Origin: Drosophila persimilis
Lineage: Eukaryota; Arthropoda; Insecta; Diptera; Drosophilidae
NCBI RefSeq assembly: GCF_003286085.1
Contig: NW_020825288.1
Span: 15,996,001 to 16,060,000, forward strand
Direction: 5' to 3'
Length of the DNA: 64,000 nucleotides
The position numbers and the translations under genes were made by a program. The notes below the pieces were generated by a model. That model had not been told where the DNA came from, ran no database searches, and saw only the letters and a list, made by a program, of their open reading frames with translations. Positions within the stretch are counted from its first letter, which is position 1, and every line of letters begins with the position of its first letter. This document shows, one piece after another, positions 12,701-27,700 of this stretch.

Positions 12701-15700
12701 CGCCAAAAAAAAGGAACGTCAACGGTGTATAAAAACAATTGCCGTCTATGCGGGAACGGTTGAAGATTTATGCGTATGATCGTGAAATTTAATTGACTGA
12801 AAATATAGCAAAAATAATAAAAAGACCAGGAGAAGGCAGTCTAGGGTCTAGGCGATGCTTTTGCGAGTGTGGCTGCTGGTTAAGTGTGTATGTATATTCT
12901 ACTGGGAGTGCAATGCTTTTTATGCGATTGAATGTGACCCTAGCACATGCACACGGCGACACGGGCACACTAGCAGACCCACACACGCGCCCATCGTGAG
13001 CAGCTTTGGGCGCTGGGCTTACCAGGTTTCCGTTGTTTTTCCGCAGCTCTGACTCTTTTCAAGCTGCTCAGAGTTTTTGTTTGTTTTACTGAAATACTCT
13101 TAGGAGGTCAAGGGAATAAACATTCTGCAGAGAGTGCTTAAAAGGGCATTTGCACTACTTCTATAGTGGATTGGGCTTAGTAAATATTTTATTTAGATAA
13201 TACAAAAACCTCAAAAAAAAGACAAACAGTTTTTCTGTAATTTCTGAGGTTGAGAGATCACAGTTTAGTGTATCTTCGGTGCGTAGTGCCAGTTCTGTTC
13301 TAGCCCCATTTATTCAATATCTAACCATCTTTTGTTTTTCTACACTTTGTCGCGCTGGGACAGGAAGCGCCGCTGAGCGTGACTTCCGGCCACTGGCCAC
13401 AGGACACAGGACTACTGGATTCCGACTGTCGACTGCCGATGCTTGCCACAACCGTGTGGAACCTGCACAGGCAGTCAGGCAGCCGCTTAGCATTTGTTTT
13501 TTTTTTTCGTTTTTGTGGCCGCCGTTTTGGGCCTGTTGGACGCAAGGTGGTCAGAAGGCACGGACAAGGACATGCATGTGGATCGGGCAGGGATATGGAC
13601 ACTGGCCCTGACTCGGCTAGGGACAAGAATGCCTTTCATGCAACAGCCTTCGATTGTGTTTAATTTTGACATATTTTCCCGAATTGTTGTTGTTTTCCGT
13701 GCCTTTGTAGCTGCCACACAAGCACACGCATTTCGCGCATCAATTTTTCAACAATTAATTTATAAATATTTGTCATTGCCGGCGAGCAAGCGAAAAACAT
13801 GACAAACGCACACAGGCACAAATATTTGCATGTTCCTCCCTTTTCGGCAAACAAAAGTTAAACGAGTGATAAACAAAATGTATAAAATTGTGTAACGTGG
13901 AAAGCAAACAAAAGAACTGTGGAACAAAAAGCGAAAGCCAAAGAAGCGTCTGCCGACGATACGATACCTGGTAGTCGGTAGTCAGCGATGATTCAAATGA
14001 TTTCCCTCTGAAAGACATATATTTAAACATCATAAATATCTATTTTCTCCTAGAAGCAAGTCGAATTTTCCAGACACTCCAGGTCCTATAACCTTGAAAA
14101 GTGTCATTATAATTGTTGGTAACCTATGGAATTATTTAAACCAGATTACCCGAATAAAAATTCAAAAGTTTTAAAAGCCTTTGCACATACATATGTGTGT
14201 ATGTATGTACATAGATACTTGTATATACCTTTCGTATACCGCGTATGAGCAGAGATTTTCACTTGCCATAAATTTAATGAAATGAAAATACTTTGCCATA
14301 TGCCATGTCCTTGTATTTAGAAGGACGCCGCGTCATCCATCGGTGTTCAATTAATATGCATTGTAAACAGAACTGATAAGGCAAAAAATTCGAAAACAAT
14401 GGTTTACAATTATTTTCTTTTATGAAAATATACAGCAAATAATCAGAAAGAATATCAGGCTGCAGCATCGGAATACTCTTGCTTGTTTGTGGATTTCGAA
14501 TATTTCAATTTAATTCATTTTAATAATATGATGTAAATTAATTTATATAGCCCTGCTTATATCATCGGACAAGGGGGTTGTCCCATTTGGACAGGACTCA
14601 GTATAGAGTCTGCAGATTCGACAAATTTTTTGCCATATCCATGACTAAATCGAAATACTCCATGGTTTGGCTGTTTGGTGGCCAGCTTTGAAAAAATCCA
14701 ATAATTAAAATCATTTTATTTGCATTTTAATCTCTATCGCAATGTGTGTTTTATTGAATGTTTAACTTCCTGGGCATTTGTCTCTTGTCACATGCATATG
14801 GCCGAGAAATGTTAGTAGATATTTGGTAATAATTACTGTTGCGTTCCGTGGAATTAATTTTGCCATTTCTGCATTTTTCCATTGCGCCCAATTTCCTTTT
14901 GCGATTATCTATTATCTATTTTCAAACAATTCCGATTCATAAATAATTGATTGTTGGGTAATTGCAGGACGAATTATCGAGCAAATGGGCCGAAATGGCA
15001 TCGGAAGTGTGCACCGTGCTCTTCGGAGAACTGGTCCTTCCAGAGGACGAGCGGCCCATTCCCTTTGATGCTGCGTCCGATAAGTCAATCGATGATCAGC
15101 GGTGAGCAAAACATACCAATAAGCAACTTTTGTACAGCTTGTTCTTATTATATTATCTCGCTTCTTCCCTGCTGACAGCGAGGACTGCATGATCCGCATA
15201 AATAAACTGCTTCGCACCGAGAAACTGGAGCAGGCCATTGCCCTGCTTCGGGCTGCCAGGTGAGTTTCTGGGCTGCGGTCTAAAGGGCATCAAACGTTAT
15301 ATGTATATAAGCCGGTCTCTGGCGTTGCCAGGCCGCCCTGCCAGCTGCGTTGCCATAGTGAACTTTGCCATCAAATTGAGCAACAACTTGCAGCCGTAAT
15401 CCCTTTGAAAATATTTCTTTTAATAACTTGACATTGACTATTGGCCCGGGCCGTTGCGGCATTGCTCTGAAAAGGTACAAAAGAAATTCGCATAATAAAT
15501 TAACTCTGGTAAAAATGGGAAGAAAAAACCGCTCGGTCCGCCTTCCAGCCGGACAGCATTCTCAGGGCTTTTGTCCCACTTCGCTGGCTTTTATCGAATT
15601 TTATTCTCTTGCTGTTTGCTCCTCATACTCGAATTTTTTTCCGCCCGACTCACTGGCACGGAGCGAGGTCGGCGTGAGCTCTGGGCTGCCCTCAAATTAA

Positions 15701-18700
15701 ATAGTTTTTATTTATTGTTAAGGCAGAGCACGATGCAGTTGCTCCTCAGCCAGGTAACTACAGATAATGGCGCTCACGGCACTCCACGGTATGTCCTTGG
15801 TGTGCTGGTGGTCTTCGCCTGATAATGAGAATAAGAACGAAAAGGAGGAAAGGTGCTGTGTGCTCTGTGGTCTGGCGGGACAGGAGGTTGTGCAGGACCA
15901 TTTCAACTCTGGTTTTTGTCTCTTTCGTGTGCAATTTTTCAGTCAACAAACCACAGCGGCCCACGCGGACAGATCGTCTGGCTAGGCTGGAGTGAGCTCT
16001 GGGTTCAGAGGATGTGCTTGCCTTTCAATTTAATTGCCCGCTCAATTATGTAAAGCTCATTGAAGACGCGCCCAAGAAATGTTGATTGTTTGTGCTGGAA
16101 AATTTCGTGAAAATAATTTATCTTTTGCGCGTCAACATTTAAATAAGACCGACACACAGAGGTAGAAACAGAAGGCAGGCGGCAGGGCCACCAGCAGCAG
16201 CCTCGACAGATGTCGCCTCGTCAAAGGCTGGCAGAGCAATCGAAAACGTGGTTTAAATGTTTCCAAGTCATTTAATTACAACCTCATTAAAATTTTCCAC
16301 CTGCTGCATGCTGGTCCTGGTCTGGGGCTGCCTCAAAGGATTCCAGCCCGACGGCATCGATGAGGGGCGACCTCTGCAAATAGTCGAAGGCTTCGATGCT
16401 GGATGTTTGTCTCCCGTTTAAGTGGTTCGAAACTGTCTTCCGTTTCATTGGGGAAAGAGCTATTCCCTCAGTTCTTTCGTTCCGTTTGGTTCCCTTATGA
16501 TGCACATACATTTTCCCAAGCAATTTCCATTGTCAAACTTTCTCGAAATTTATGTACATTTTAATTGTTGCCAACGAAAATGTTTGTATTAATATGTATA
16601 CCATTTTTGCCTGCTGCCCCCTGCCCGGCTGCTGCTGATGCTGCAGTGGCAGCTTAAAAAGGTCTAGACGCTTTTTGTGCTAATAAATTAAAATGCGATA
16701 TGCATATACTGGTAGAGCAGACCCAAAGCATGCACCCACTGCCTCTGTCTCTGTCTCTGTCCCTGCCACTTCCACGGCCCACGCCCTCGAAGCCCACACT
16801 TTTGTCTGGCCATTGTCTGGAACTTTTTGTGCCCCCGTTGCCTAGCACTCACGGCTCGGGACAGTTACACTCACTTTGTGCCGCATACCCTAATAGAGAG
16901 TCTCCACATTGTTGTCATAAATTAATCAAGGACAAGAGATTCCGCTTTGGCCGGGATAATTTGTACTCCTTCTAGACATAGACACAAATAGTTCGCCCAT
17001 GAACTAAAAACTCTATTTATTAAGAGTATTCTATAGTTCGGATTAGGCGAGTCCATTAACTTTCATCTCCTCTGGTATATTATACTGTTTTTCTCGCATA
17101 GAGAACATTTTTGGGTAAACAATATATTGAAAATAAACTGGAGTCGGTGGGTGAACAAATTCTCGCACTGGGTTGTGTCTGGTTTGGCGTGGATGTAAGT
17201 ACATTTTGCATGTGTGTCCAGCATTTTTAAATAGTTGCCAAGTCACACTATTAGGGGTTTTCGTTTTAGCTGGAATAAAAAGAAGAAATGAAATTGGAAG
17301 CGTTTTTGGTTTTTTCTTCTTTTGCCTCGGCGCTGGCTTAATGGGTGCACAGAAATGTCAGCTTGGAAAAAACAAACTTTTAAGTGAAGTAAATGCGCAA
17401 AATGTTTATTCAAACTTCACTTTGGTCGGAACTTTCAGTCCTTTACCCGTCTTACCAGTATCCCCAGCCCAGCCCAGCCCAGCCCAGCCCATCCCAGCCC
17501 ATCCTAGCCCCGGCCTGGCTCTTAACTAAGCTTATTTAAGCGTCTGCTGATGCGCTTATTTAGCATAGCAACGGAAGGCTGCTCCTTCTACTGCCCTGCT
17601 ACTGTTACTTCTATGGCTGCATCTCTTGTTGATTTTGTTGACTGTGAATATTTAGCATTTGCTGCTTTCACGAGAAAGCTGGCGTACAGCTCGTGTTTTT
17701 CAAATCAACAGACATTCATTTGCGTTAAAGTAGGGAACCATACTTTTATAAAAAGGCGAATGGCAATCCCAATCAGCCAATGCAAGAAACCCCATCTATA
17801 ACACATTAAATTGCTCTCGAACCACTCTGCGATTTGGAGGGTTAAAAAAGCAATTGCCTTGAGATTGATTTGAAAACCAATAGCCGCCACAACTAATGTC
17901 GGTATTTTAATTCTGAAATAATAATGAAAGACAACGAAAATATGTAAATAAATACGTGGAACAGCTCGTTATAACATATTATTTATTTAATCACTGCATT
18001 TGTCGGGCAATGCCTGGAATTTGAGCATGAACAAGATGTCATCATAATCCTGCTCTGGCGTGCGTATCGATTTATAATTAATCTGGTTTCGTTCAATGTG
18101 ATTATAAATAGCAGCTTTGTGCAGCATTTCGCTCTGTTCCGAAATAAACACGACAATATAGGAACTAATCTAACTTAAAAGCCAAAAGCCTCCTCTGCCC
18201 CCCATCCTCTGACCCGAAGCCCCGCCAACCACTTTGATGGTTTTCATAGATTTTCATGGTTTATAATTAACCAATACTCGTTCCTGACCAGGCCAAGGCA
18301 CACCACTATGCAAAAACCGCTAATTATCGTCGTGCTGCCACCACTGCCGCCTGGGCGTGGGGGATGGGGCAACACTGCTCACAAAATATGTCGCATAACT
18401 TTTAAATGACGTAAACCAAAACTGCTGACCCCCTCTTCCCACACCACAGCCACAATGATGTTGCACTGTTGTTGCTGTTGCATGCAGCTGCTAGCATGCG
18501 GTAGCTAACAAGCACTCGGCCCCACCAGCCTCTAAAAATGGGACCCGCAGGGTTACAAACGGAACTCGCAACAACTAATGGAGTAGCACTGTTCAAATTT
18601 ATATCCACGGTAGTCGAAGAATGGAATGTTTTGTGTTCTTGTAGATACATGTATCTACATGCATCACAAGAACAAACAGTAGACTTCGACGTTTTAATCT

Positions 18701-21700
18701 TTCAAAGATTAGGTTCTACATATTTTGGACTATAACCTAGAGCCACCAAATCTATAGACTTCTGTTAAGTTCATGAAGATTAATCTGTGGAACCTTGTTC
18801 TTTTATGTAAACACCAATCACTCAATAATAATGATGTTGCAGTCTGTTCTTAACCAGATATCCTCAATATATGGTCCTTATCGGGCACATTTTTACAGCC
18901 AGAAATGCGAAATTAATACAGAATATTACTGGAAGCTCCATACTGAAAATATTTTATAGTGCGCGTCCATAGCCTGAAAAAACTGTGTTTAAATAAAATC
19001 CATACATACATATGTATATGCTCTATATTTGTATGTAGAATGTTCATGTTCACAGATCCTGATACTCGGGCATATTTCGGGTATCCTTTAGTCGAAACCC
19101 TGCAAGACTGCAAGAGAGAGTTGCAGAGTGTGTCAGTGAATTTATTGGCTGGGCGACAGCGAAAAGCATAAGTTGCACTATCGCCTACGAACACGAACAA
19201 ATAAGCATAAATATGTCGCTTAGAAAGTCCCACTGCCTCGTCCTCCGTCTGTGGGTTTGTGGGTCTGTGCCTCTGTGGCTCTGTGTCTGGTGGCAGCTGA
19301 TATGCCAAAAAGGAACTGACACACTGCAGAAGGCCAGTTTATAATTGGAGTACGGGGAGCTCCTGCCAGTCACTATCTCTTTCTCGTTATGTTCTTGCTG
19401 TGCGTTGCATTTTAAGCTGCTTTCAAATATTAAATTAACAGCGACCACGTTGCAAAAAGCCTGCAAGCGTGGCTTGCATCACCAGAATGGTGGGGATTAT
19501 TTGCGTGCCGCACAAAAAGGGTACCAAGGAAAGCCGACACAGAGGAGAAAATGCAACATGCGAGTACTGGCCAAGCCTGGGCGCCGCTGGAAGCTGAATG
19601 GTGCCTCCTGCCACATGAGACGCAATTTTAAACGCATCAATTTCAGTTTGAGAGAGCTAAAAGCTTTGCTTGTTGCATCGCGCTTGTTGATGTGTTTGGA
19701 TTTTTGCAGCCTGTCAGTCGCTTGTTATTTCAGCCATTGTTGTTGCCGCTGCTCCCGGCGTGGCGGTTGCTGATGAGGATGATGATAGGGGTTAGGGTGC
19801 TAGTGATTTCTATAGGCCTTTCAGAAAAGTTTTCCACTCCGAATTTGCCACAAAATCGAGCAATTTTATCGAGCTCGCAAATCGATTTTTAGCAAAATTT
19901 ACATGGGGTATAGGCCTGCAGTTTTGCCAGTTTTGTCTGTAATGAAGATTAAACCGTATGAAGTATTTCAAATGGAATTCAGTTGGTGAGCTTAGCAGGA
20001 TATACAAACCGAACACAAATGATCAATGGATGTTACAGCAAAAGGAATTTGCTGGCATAAATTGTTGCTATGCGATGAAAATAATAGCAATAAAGAAGTT
20101 ATGTTCATATCTTATGGGTCAACTATAAAACCATAAAACTTTAAACTTTTGACCATAAACCATGGACAGAAGGTTCTTGGATACCAAACCTGTAGCAGAG
20201 TGACAATTATAAGGACTAAACCGCCTATAAGTTGATCCGCAAAAACATATATGTATAATAACATTGGATTTATGCCATGAGTTCCCTGATGGCGAGTTCG
20301 CGATGCAAATTTAATTAACGGTTGTTAATCCGATTCGATTATTGATAATCATTTATAATAATAATATCTTCGCAAGCTGATATTCCGGATAAAACTGGTT
20401 TCCAATTAGTGAACCACGGCAGCAACTCTCAGAGACTCCCGAGTGATAATTAATTTTTCTACGCTTGCACTTAGCACGTGCTTTGCTCCTTGTAAAGATA
20501 CATACATATACATATTTTCAATATATTTTCCCATTCTCGTTCTAACGTATTTCTTGTATGGTTCTCATTCGTGTTCATGCTGCAGGGAGGTCTGGCCGGA
20601 GAACGAGGTGTTCGGCGCCGTTGCCGCTGCACCCAAAGATGAGCTGCTGCTTCTGCGTGAGATTTTCATGCACAATATTACAACAGGTGAGTCGAGAAAG
20701 GTGAAACGGGTGGGGAGGCCCGCCCACTGCCAACATTTTAATTATTGTTTATTACTATGCATTATGAAGGTAGCATGCCCGCGCGACCAGAACCAGAGCC
20801 AGAGCCAGAACCATCGCACAACCTTCTTCTGACCGTTGTTTTAATTAAAAATGAAAATCTGCCACTTGGCTTTTGCGTGTCATTTATCTTGCGCTGTCTA
20901 CTGTCTACTGTCTGCTGTCTTCTGGCTCGTGTCCCTGGCCCTTCGCGCTGCGTCCTGGACAGTTGGGGCCACTTCCGGTGCAGTATTTTGCATCTCCACT
21001 CTATAAATTTGCTGGCTGAAATAAGCCAAATTATAGCGTAACTTTCAGCTGACTTTCTCTCTCTCTCTGTCTGTGCATGGCCTTGTTGCATTTCGCCTGG
21101 CATTGTCTAAGTTTTTGCAGGCCCCGTTTGGCTTTTTGCGTTTCTGGCCAGCCTGGCCATCCTCTGCTGCGTCCTTCTGGCCAACGAAGTGCGCTTAACA
21201 AATTATCCAACAGAAATTCTTGCGCTTCATTAAAAGTAAAAAATGACGCAGCATAGAACCAACTTTTCCTCACCCTTATGCCAGCCTCAGCCTCTGCTCC
21301 TCTGCTCCTGCTTTTCTCTGCTTCTTGGCTTGGTTTACTAAATGAAAATATATTAAACGTGTAATTGTTTTATCTCATTGCTCGTTTTCCCCGCCTGCCA
21401 AGTGCATTGCTTTGCGAAATTTCTGTTTTCGGCTTCGTTTGATTCGGGATCCAACGCAGAGGAGCGTTGACAATCCGCTGTCCATATTTTCCATCATCTG
21501 GTACGAGTATCTTCCTCCTCCCGGCTGACATGACTTTTCAATTTGCCGTTGGTGCACCGGAAATGCCAAAGCTTCTCGATTTTGCTTAGACAAGGATAAT
21601 GGCTTTCCTGCTTTTCTGCTGTGACGTGCTCGTCAGATACAGTATCTATGTATGCATATACGAATAACGTTCCTTTTCTGCGCGCTGCAGTAAGTATCCA

Positions 21701-24700
21701 TCCATATACCTTATCGCTGAACTGCAGTTTTCTGTTTCACTGCGGCGCTGGCAGGGAAAAGTTTCTGACAAGCGCTTTAAAGCGCATCCATGGCTGACAC
21801 TTTTTTATGAAATATATACAGTACAAGGACGATGGAGATGCAGACGGCGACGGTGTACGGCGAAGACGACTCTGCCAACGGCAAAGTTTCCAACTTTTGC
21901 CGCGCCGTGCAGTTAATCGAGATTTTTGTGTGCGAAATTTATGATTTCCGCTGTGGAAGCCAACTTCTATCAAGAATTTCTGTGTTCGGTGGATATCATG
22001 TTCGGTCTTTAAAGCACGAGTTATGGGCACAGTGAGCCACTTTTTCAGTGGAACTTTTTTGATAGTTAACTTTAAAAGCAAAGTTAAACTACAGATATGA
22101 ACTTTTAAAAGCTGAATCAGTTTAATCAAGCTGAGAATGCTTCTGAAAAAATAATATCTACTTCACTTCACCGTTAATATTGTATGTCCTACTAGTTGCA
22201 AACTTATCTAAAAAAAAAAATAAGTTAAATATTTTAAACTATCCAAAAGCGTCTACAAAAGAATGTACATCAAAACTTTTGAAATTATGATATAATAATT
22301 TAATTAATACAAACTTCATATAACTGTGGTAGTATTTATATTCCTCCCAAACGGCTCTTGGCCTTTGAACGAATATAGCAAGAAACATGCGAAATAATAG
22401 AGGGAACAGGAATAGAGAACAGGCGAACGAACCCAACAAGATAACGAAAATGTGCATGTGAGCATGTCGCAAGCGCGTAAATCCCAATCACAAGAGGAAC
22501 GACAAATCCTCCCATGACCTTTCATTATATTTTCATCCTGGTTTTTAATACAACTTATTACTACTAATAAATTCAACAGACAATACATTCTGACCAAAAA
22601 TGGGGACTGAAATTGAGAATTCTATGAATAACAAATGACCAGTATTAGGGATTTTCCTTTATATACTTTCCAAATCAAATCAAACTTAATTTTAAAGTAG
22701 TATTCCCTTTTTTTGTTTACAAGTGGATTGAACAATGTCTGGACAATGGCAGCCCCTGCGTCAGTGCGTGTGGGAGTGGGCACGGTGGTCGCATCCTTTT
22801 AGCGTTTGGGCCGCTGTCTGTGCCTTGAAGCGCATTCAATGGTGTCCTGCTCGTCCGTCTGTGGGTCCACATGAAAGAGTCTCCGCCTGTGCTCAATCGC
22901 AGTGCTTAAAGCATTTGAAGCCCTCTTTTGTGTCTGCGTCATTTTTTTTTTTTTTTCAAAGGGTTGAGCTCGTTAAGCCTCAAACAAAAAGCGTGACTCG
23001 TTCTATCGGCGACCGAGGGATTTTATGGGCAGCTTATCGCCCGCCGGCCGTCAATAGATTGATGGTCAGTTGACAGTTTTCCGGCTGCAACAATATGCAA
23101 TTTACCAAAGAGAGCACCAAAAAACTCCACCAAACGTTTATATATGAAAAATGCCCTTGCTAATGTTGGGTCAGAAAAAAGGCAACCAGTCCCCAAAGTG
23201 GCCATTGACTAGGTCCGTGTCTCTTCCGCTTGTTGCAGCCGTACATTTTATTAATTACCGGCAACCGCAAACTGCATGTTGTATGCCCTCTGCCTGCGGT
23301 TTGGCTTTAATTAATATTTTTTACTCATGCTACCCTGTGAGTGGAGGGATGTTTTAGACTCTTTACTAGCTTACCATTAGCATAGGATTTAAGCATTTTA
23401 AAATATACATAAAATGCCAAAGAAAGCCACGTCCAAATCACTCTAACTAGAATCTGCTTTTGAGGTGTTTTTTTCTTAACAAGAGGCCAGAGTTCCGACC
23501 ATGAAATTATTTGCGAATGCAAAAAGAAAAGTAAAGAAGAACAGCAGATCTATCTTAAAACTCTTTTTGCTCCTGGAGCATTAGATCAGAGGGACTACCT
23601 CTCGTTTTTTGAGCGTAGATCATAGGCTTTCTAAGCCGGGTATGACACATATTTTTTCAAGAGACCAACAAATTATGTCATGTATAAATGTTGGATAAAC
23701 ACGACCATAAATCACAAAACACAATGACAACACTGAAGACAAAATTAAACACTCACCTTTGCTGGAAAACCACACATCGATTACTTCGTACTGCCAGCAA
23801 ATACCACTCAGAATACTCAGATCAGTAGCGTCTGCTTTCTGTCCAAGTTTACGTGGGGGTGCCCACAACCGGCACGATTCCCCTCAGTATCCTCGGGACT
23901 ATGTACATTCCCGTTTAACAACGAGTTTGTATGTACGTTCGATTTAGTTCTAGTTAATTGAGTTAAAATTTGGCATACAAATTGGAGATCGAAGACACAA
24001 TGAGTATCAATTAGTTGAGCCGGCTATGTCTGTCACATTTAATTATTTCACATAATATTAATTTTGCTTTTGTGCCAGCCACAGCCCAGACTTTGGGCAG
24101 GGCAAATGGCAAGAGCATCGACACTTTGCATAATTTATAGCACTTGTCTATTGTCGTACTCCACAGAACTCACATATGCATGCACATACATACATACTTT
24201 CATATGAATGCCTTGTTTCGATTTCAAATTGGATTTAAAACTTAATTTGAGACACAGGGGCGGAGGGGAGGTGTCGCTGGGACAGCTGCATGCCAGTCTG
24301 TTTGCTTAGTTAAATCTTAATCAAGTTGCTTCGTTGATTTCGATTTGTGGAGCGCATAATAAATGACGAGTCCTTCGTCCTTCGTCCCTCGTCCTTTTCC
24401 CACATTATCCACATCCTGTTCTGTTGTGTCCTGCCAGACACACAGGCAAGCCGAATCAACGCCAAGGAATCATACAAAAATAACACAAAAATCCACTCAA
24501 GTGTTAAAACAAAACCAACAGAAACGAAACAGTGCCGAGCGTTAACGGGGGACAAGACAGAGTTGGATGTAGGTATATCTGTATGTTTTGGGTTCGTACA
24601 TATATTTCAAGTCCTGCCAAGTCTGTGCGCCAAGTCCTTAACTGATTTCCCAGCGCAAACAAGTTGGCTCTGCTGTCCCCTGTCCCACTTCTTTGTCTCG

Positions 24701-27700
24701 CATAAAAATACAAAGTTTATGTTATGAACACAAATAAAAAGAAAGGAAAAGCACAGGACAAAGCTCACCAAAGAACAACAGAAAGTGCTCGTGTTGGTGT
24801 ATGGCAGAAAGAAACGTATAAAATACAATAAAATGGAATAAAATATCCACAACACAGCTAGAAGAGAGTCATTTATACAGAGCTGAACTCGACTGAACAG
24901 AGCCGAGTGGCGCAGGCTCCTCCCTCTCCTCCTCTCAGCAGTATATTTGCAAGTTGACGTGTCTGCTGTCCCCATTTTCCAAATCCACTGCCATGCGAGT
25001 GCGCCACCAGACATCAACCACAACACCACAACACCACAGCACCACAAACTCGTGCACGATAGAACAGAACCCCTATGCGGATGAGGCTGCGGATGGTCCG
25101 GCGATGACACTTACTCAATTAGGTGCCATGACTTGGCGCTGGCTTGACACTGATTTGCCTTTCATTTGTCCATTCTATTTCCCGTTTTTATGGTCCTGGT
25201 CCAGATCCAGCTCCGTCTCGCCCCGTCCACTTCGTACCATTAAATTTAATAGCCCTCTCTCTTCGTTTACCTTGATTAGTTTATCTGTCTTTGTGTTGGT
25301 TTTTCATCAGGGAGATTGCTTTTGCTTTTCAATTTTTGAAATAATCCAATAATCGGGCACAAAGTCTACATACAAATTGGCAAAAACTATGTTGTACTTA
25401 AAGTCTATAAAGAATGAAATATTAAATAAATATTCGGTGTAGAATTCAGTTCACATATGTAGGTATTAGCTTTGTAGGGGAATGTGCAGCTCAATAAGGA
25501 CCCAAATAGTGTCTAGGAAATACCTGTATATATATTTTGAAATAATACTGAAACCGTGATGCAGGGCATGCAAATTTAAAATATGGGATGGGAATATAAT
25601 ATTCAGAAGAGTCAATGGAACGAATTATAGTTTTACTGTTTCTTATGTATAATACAAGTGAAATACATATATTTTCATAAATTTGGTTTAAAATGTTCGT
25701 GCTCTTACTTATTTGTGGATGCTCTTACAGCATTAAATTTACTTAACGTGGATTTTCAGTGCAGTTCTCCAGGCAAAAAAAACGTTGTCCCCCTGTCCAT
25801 TCATATCAATTGGGGTTTTGTGCTGTTTGAGCACAAAGTTCCATGAAAAACACGCACCAACCACACCTGGGTTCCATCTCTGTCTCGCTTTTCTCCAGGG
25901 GCCGCCGCGGCCGGCCACAGTTGGCGGCAATGACATTCAAAATATGTAATGTGAAAAAATAACCGAAAAATTAAACTTTAAATTGAAAAACGGAAACAAG
26001 AGCGCACTGAGAACTCTGGGACTGGGACTTTAGAACGCTGTTTAAATAAAAGTTGTCATAGTGTTTGTGTGTGTGTGCGAGTGTGTGTGTGTTGGATATG
26101 AGTTCGCCCGTGTGTGCTTCGAGCGGAATTTTACCTCTAGTAAACATAAAACGTTGCATACTTTGGGGACCCCCTCTCGCAGCTGAGCGACAATAAAAGC
26201 CAAGCAAAGCGAGGAGACTAGATAGAGAGCCCACAGAAAGACGAGACGAGGGAGTGTGACAGAGAGTGAATGAGGGACCGAGGGAGCGCAAGGCAAAAGT
26301 CATAACGAGTGCAAAACCATGAAATGAAATCGTTACCGCCCCAACCCAACGCACACAGTGCCGGCCATCCGTTTTTGTCCCCTGTTTCCCTCCCTTTATA
26401 CTTGCAAATGTGTCGAAAAACTAGATCGAAAGACTGAATTATAATACCCTTATCTTACCACCAGCATTTCTGCTCCAAATTGAAGTTTAAATATGCCAGA
26501 TTTTAACATCGAACATAAATAAAACCATTTTAATATATTTTTAGTTTGGAAAGCAATGAAACTATGTAATGATCAATCTTCAATGAAACTAATAGTAGTT
26601 CTATATTGATAAAATGATTCCTTTGATGTTCAAATGCTTAGAACAAATCTTTCTTATCCAAGATTGAAAACCATGTAGAATAATTTGAACATAAGTACCA
26701 TATCGGCTATTACATCGAGGAATAGTAGTATCCCCTTCTTACAATTTATAGATTATATGAGAGCAAACTTCAAATAAGTTGTGGATACCCTCAGGAAGAG
26801 TATAAAAACCCGAGCTATATTGTATAATGCGAAGTATTTTTTTACATTTGACATTTGTGTGCCTGCGTGTGTCACACATGGCTCTCCCTGGTCCCTGGTT
26901 GCTGCTCCCAGGACTCTCCTTCACGCACATTGCGTGAGGGCAAGCCGGGACGGTGAGAGCTGGAGCTGAAATTAAGCAATGTGTCCCCAGAGTGCACTAC
27001 ATTGCGTATACGTAATGTGCCAGTGCTTTTTGGCACCGCTGCATTAAAAATGAATGCAATTTAAAGCAAAAGGGGAGGCCAATGCGTATGGCTATCTCTG
27101 GCGTGGGTGCCCTGCCCTTCGCAACCGCACAAAGAACCCGCAGAATTTTTGCATATTTATAAAAATCGAAGGGGAAAAAAGCGTAAGTTTGGCTTCCTTT
27201 ATTTTTTCTGCTTGACTGGCGCTAATGGAGCGCCATTTGGCTGCACTGTAGCACCGAAATCAATTAGATAAAGTTTTTCCCAGCTGCTGCATACGCAAGG
27301 ACGAACATTTTTAACTTCAGTTTCGACAGCCCGGCCAGTAAATTGCATAAAAATTAACAGTTCAATGGTCACCCTGGCAATTATTCCATTTCCCTTGGTT
27401 CCACTTCCATTTCTCTGCATCATCGGGGTGGACCGTAGTAAGGAACTGCGAATGAGATCATGGCAAAGTGGTCTCTCGTTCCTTTAATTTTTGCCATTGC
27501 CTATTTGGGTTAATCAGAGATAAAGTCCTTATGGCCCACTGCTACTGGTGGATGAAATTCCATCAGTCAAGACCGGACATCCAGTTGCATTAAGTTCTGA
27601 CAAAGCTAATCCGGCTAATAGGAATCCTTTAGAAATCATACCCTTTGCTCCCGCCGGAATTTTTAACAAAAAATTAATCTCGAATGACATTTCCTCATCG

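Larger units (their letters stand above)
15260..20585 (+). other. timeout: timeout intron f-g
   Basis: 5.3 kb. It contains CTGTCT (16743-16763) and AGCCC (17466-17509) repeats and an 18-bp perfect palindrome (18641-18658). No gene is supported. Confidence 0.85.

Noticed and set aside
21832-22035. GAC/GGC-rich plus-strand open frame resembling an acidic exon
   Set aside because: It follows ATACAG but has no donor fitting the timeout phase; the 20686 to 56530 junction is phase-consistent and gives the expected acidic linker.
24607-25110. 167-codon minus-strand open frame with hydrophobic stretches
   Set aside because: Composition (Cys, Trp, Phe, Ser runs) reflects T/G-rich non-coding DNA; no domain, no splice context and no promoter-like signal.
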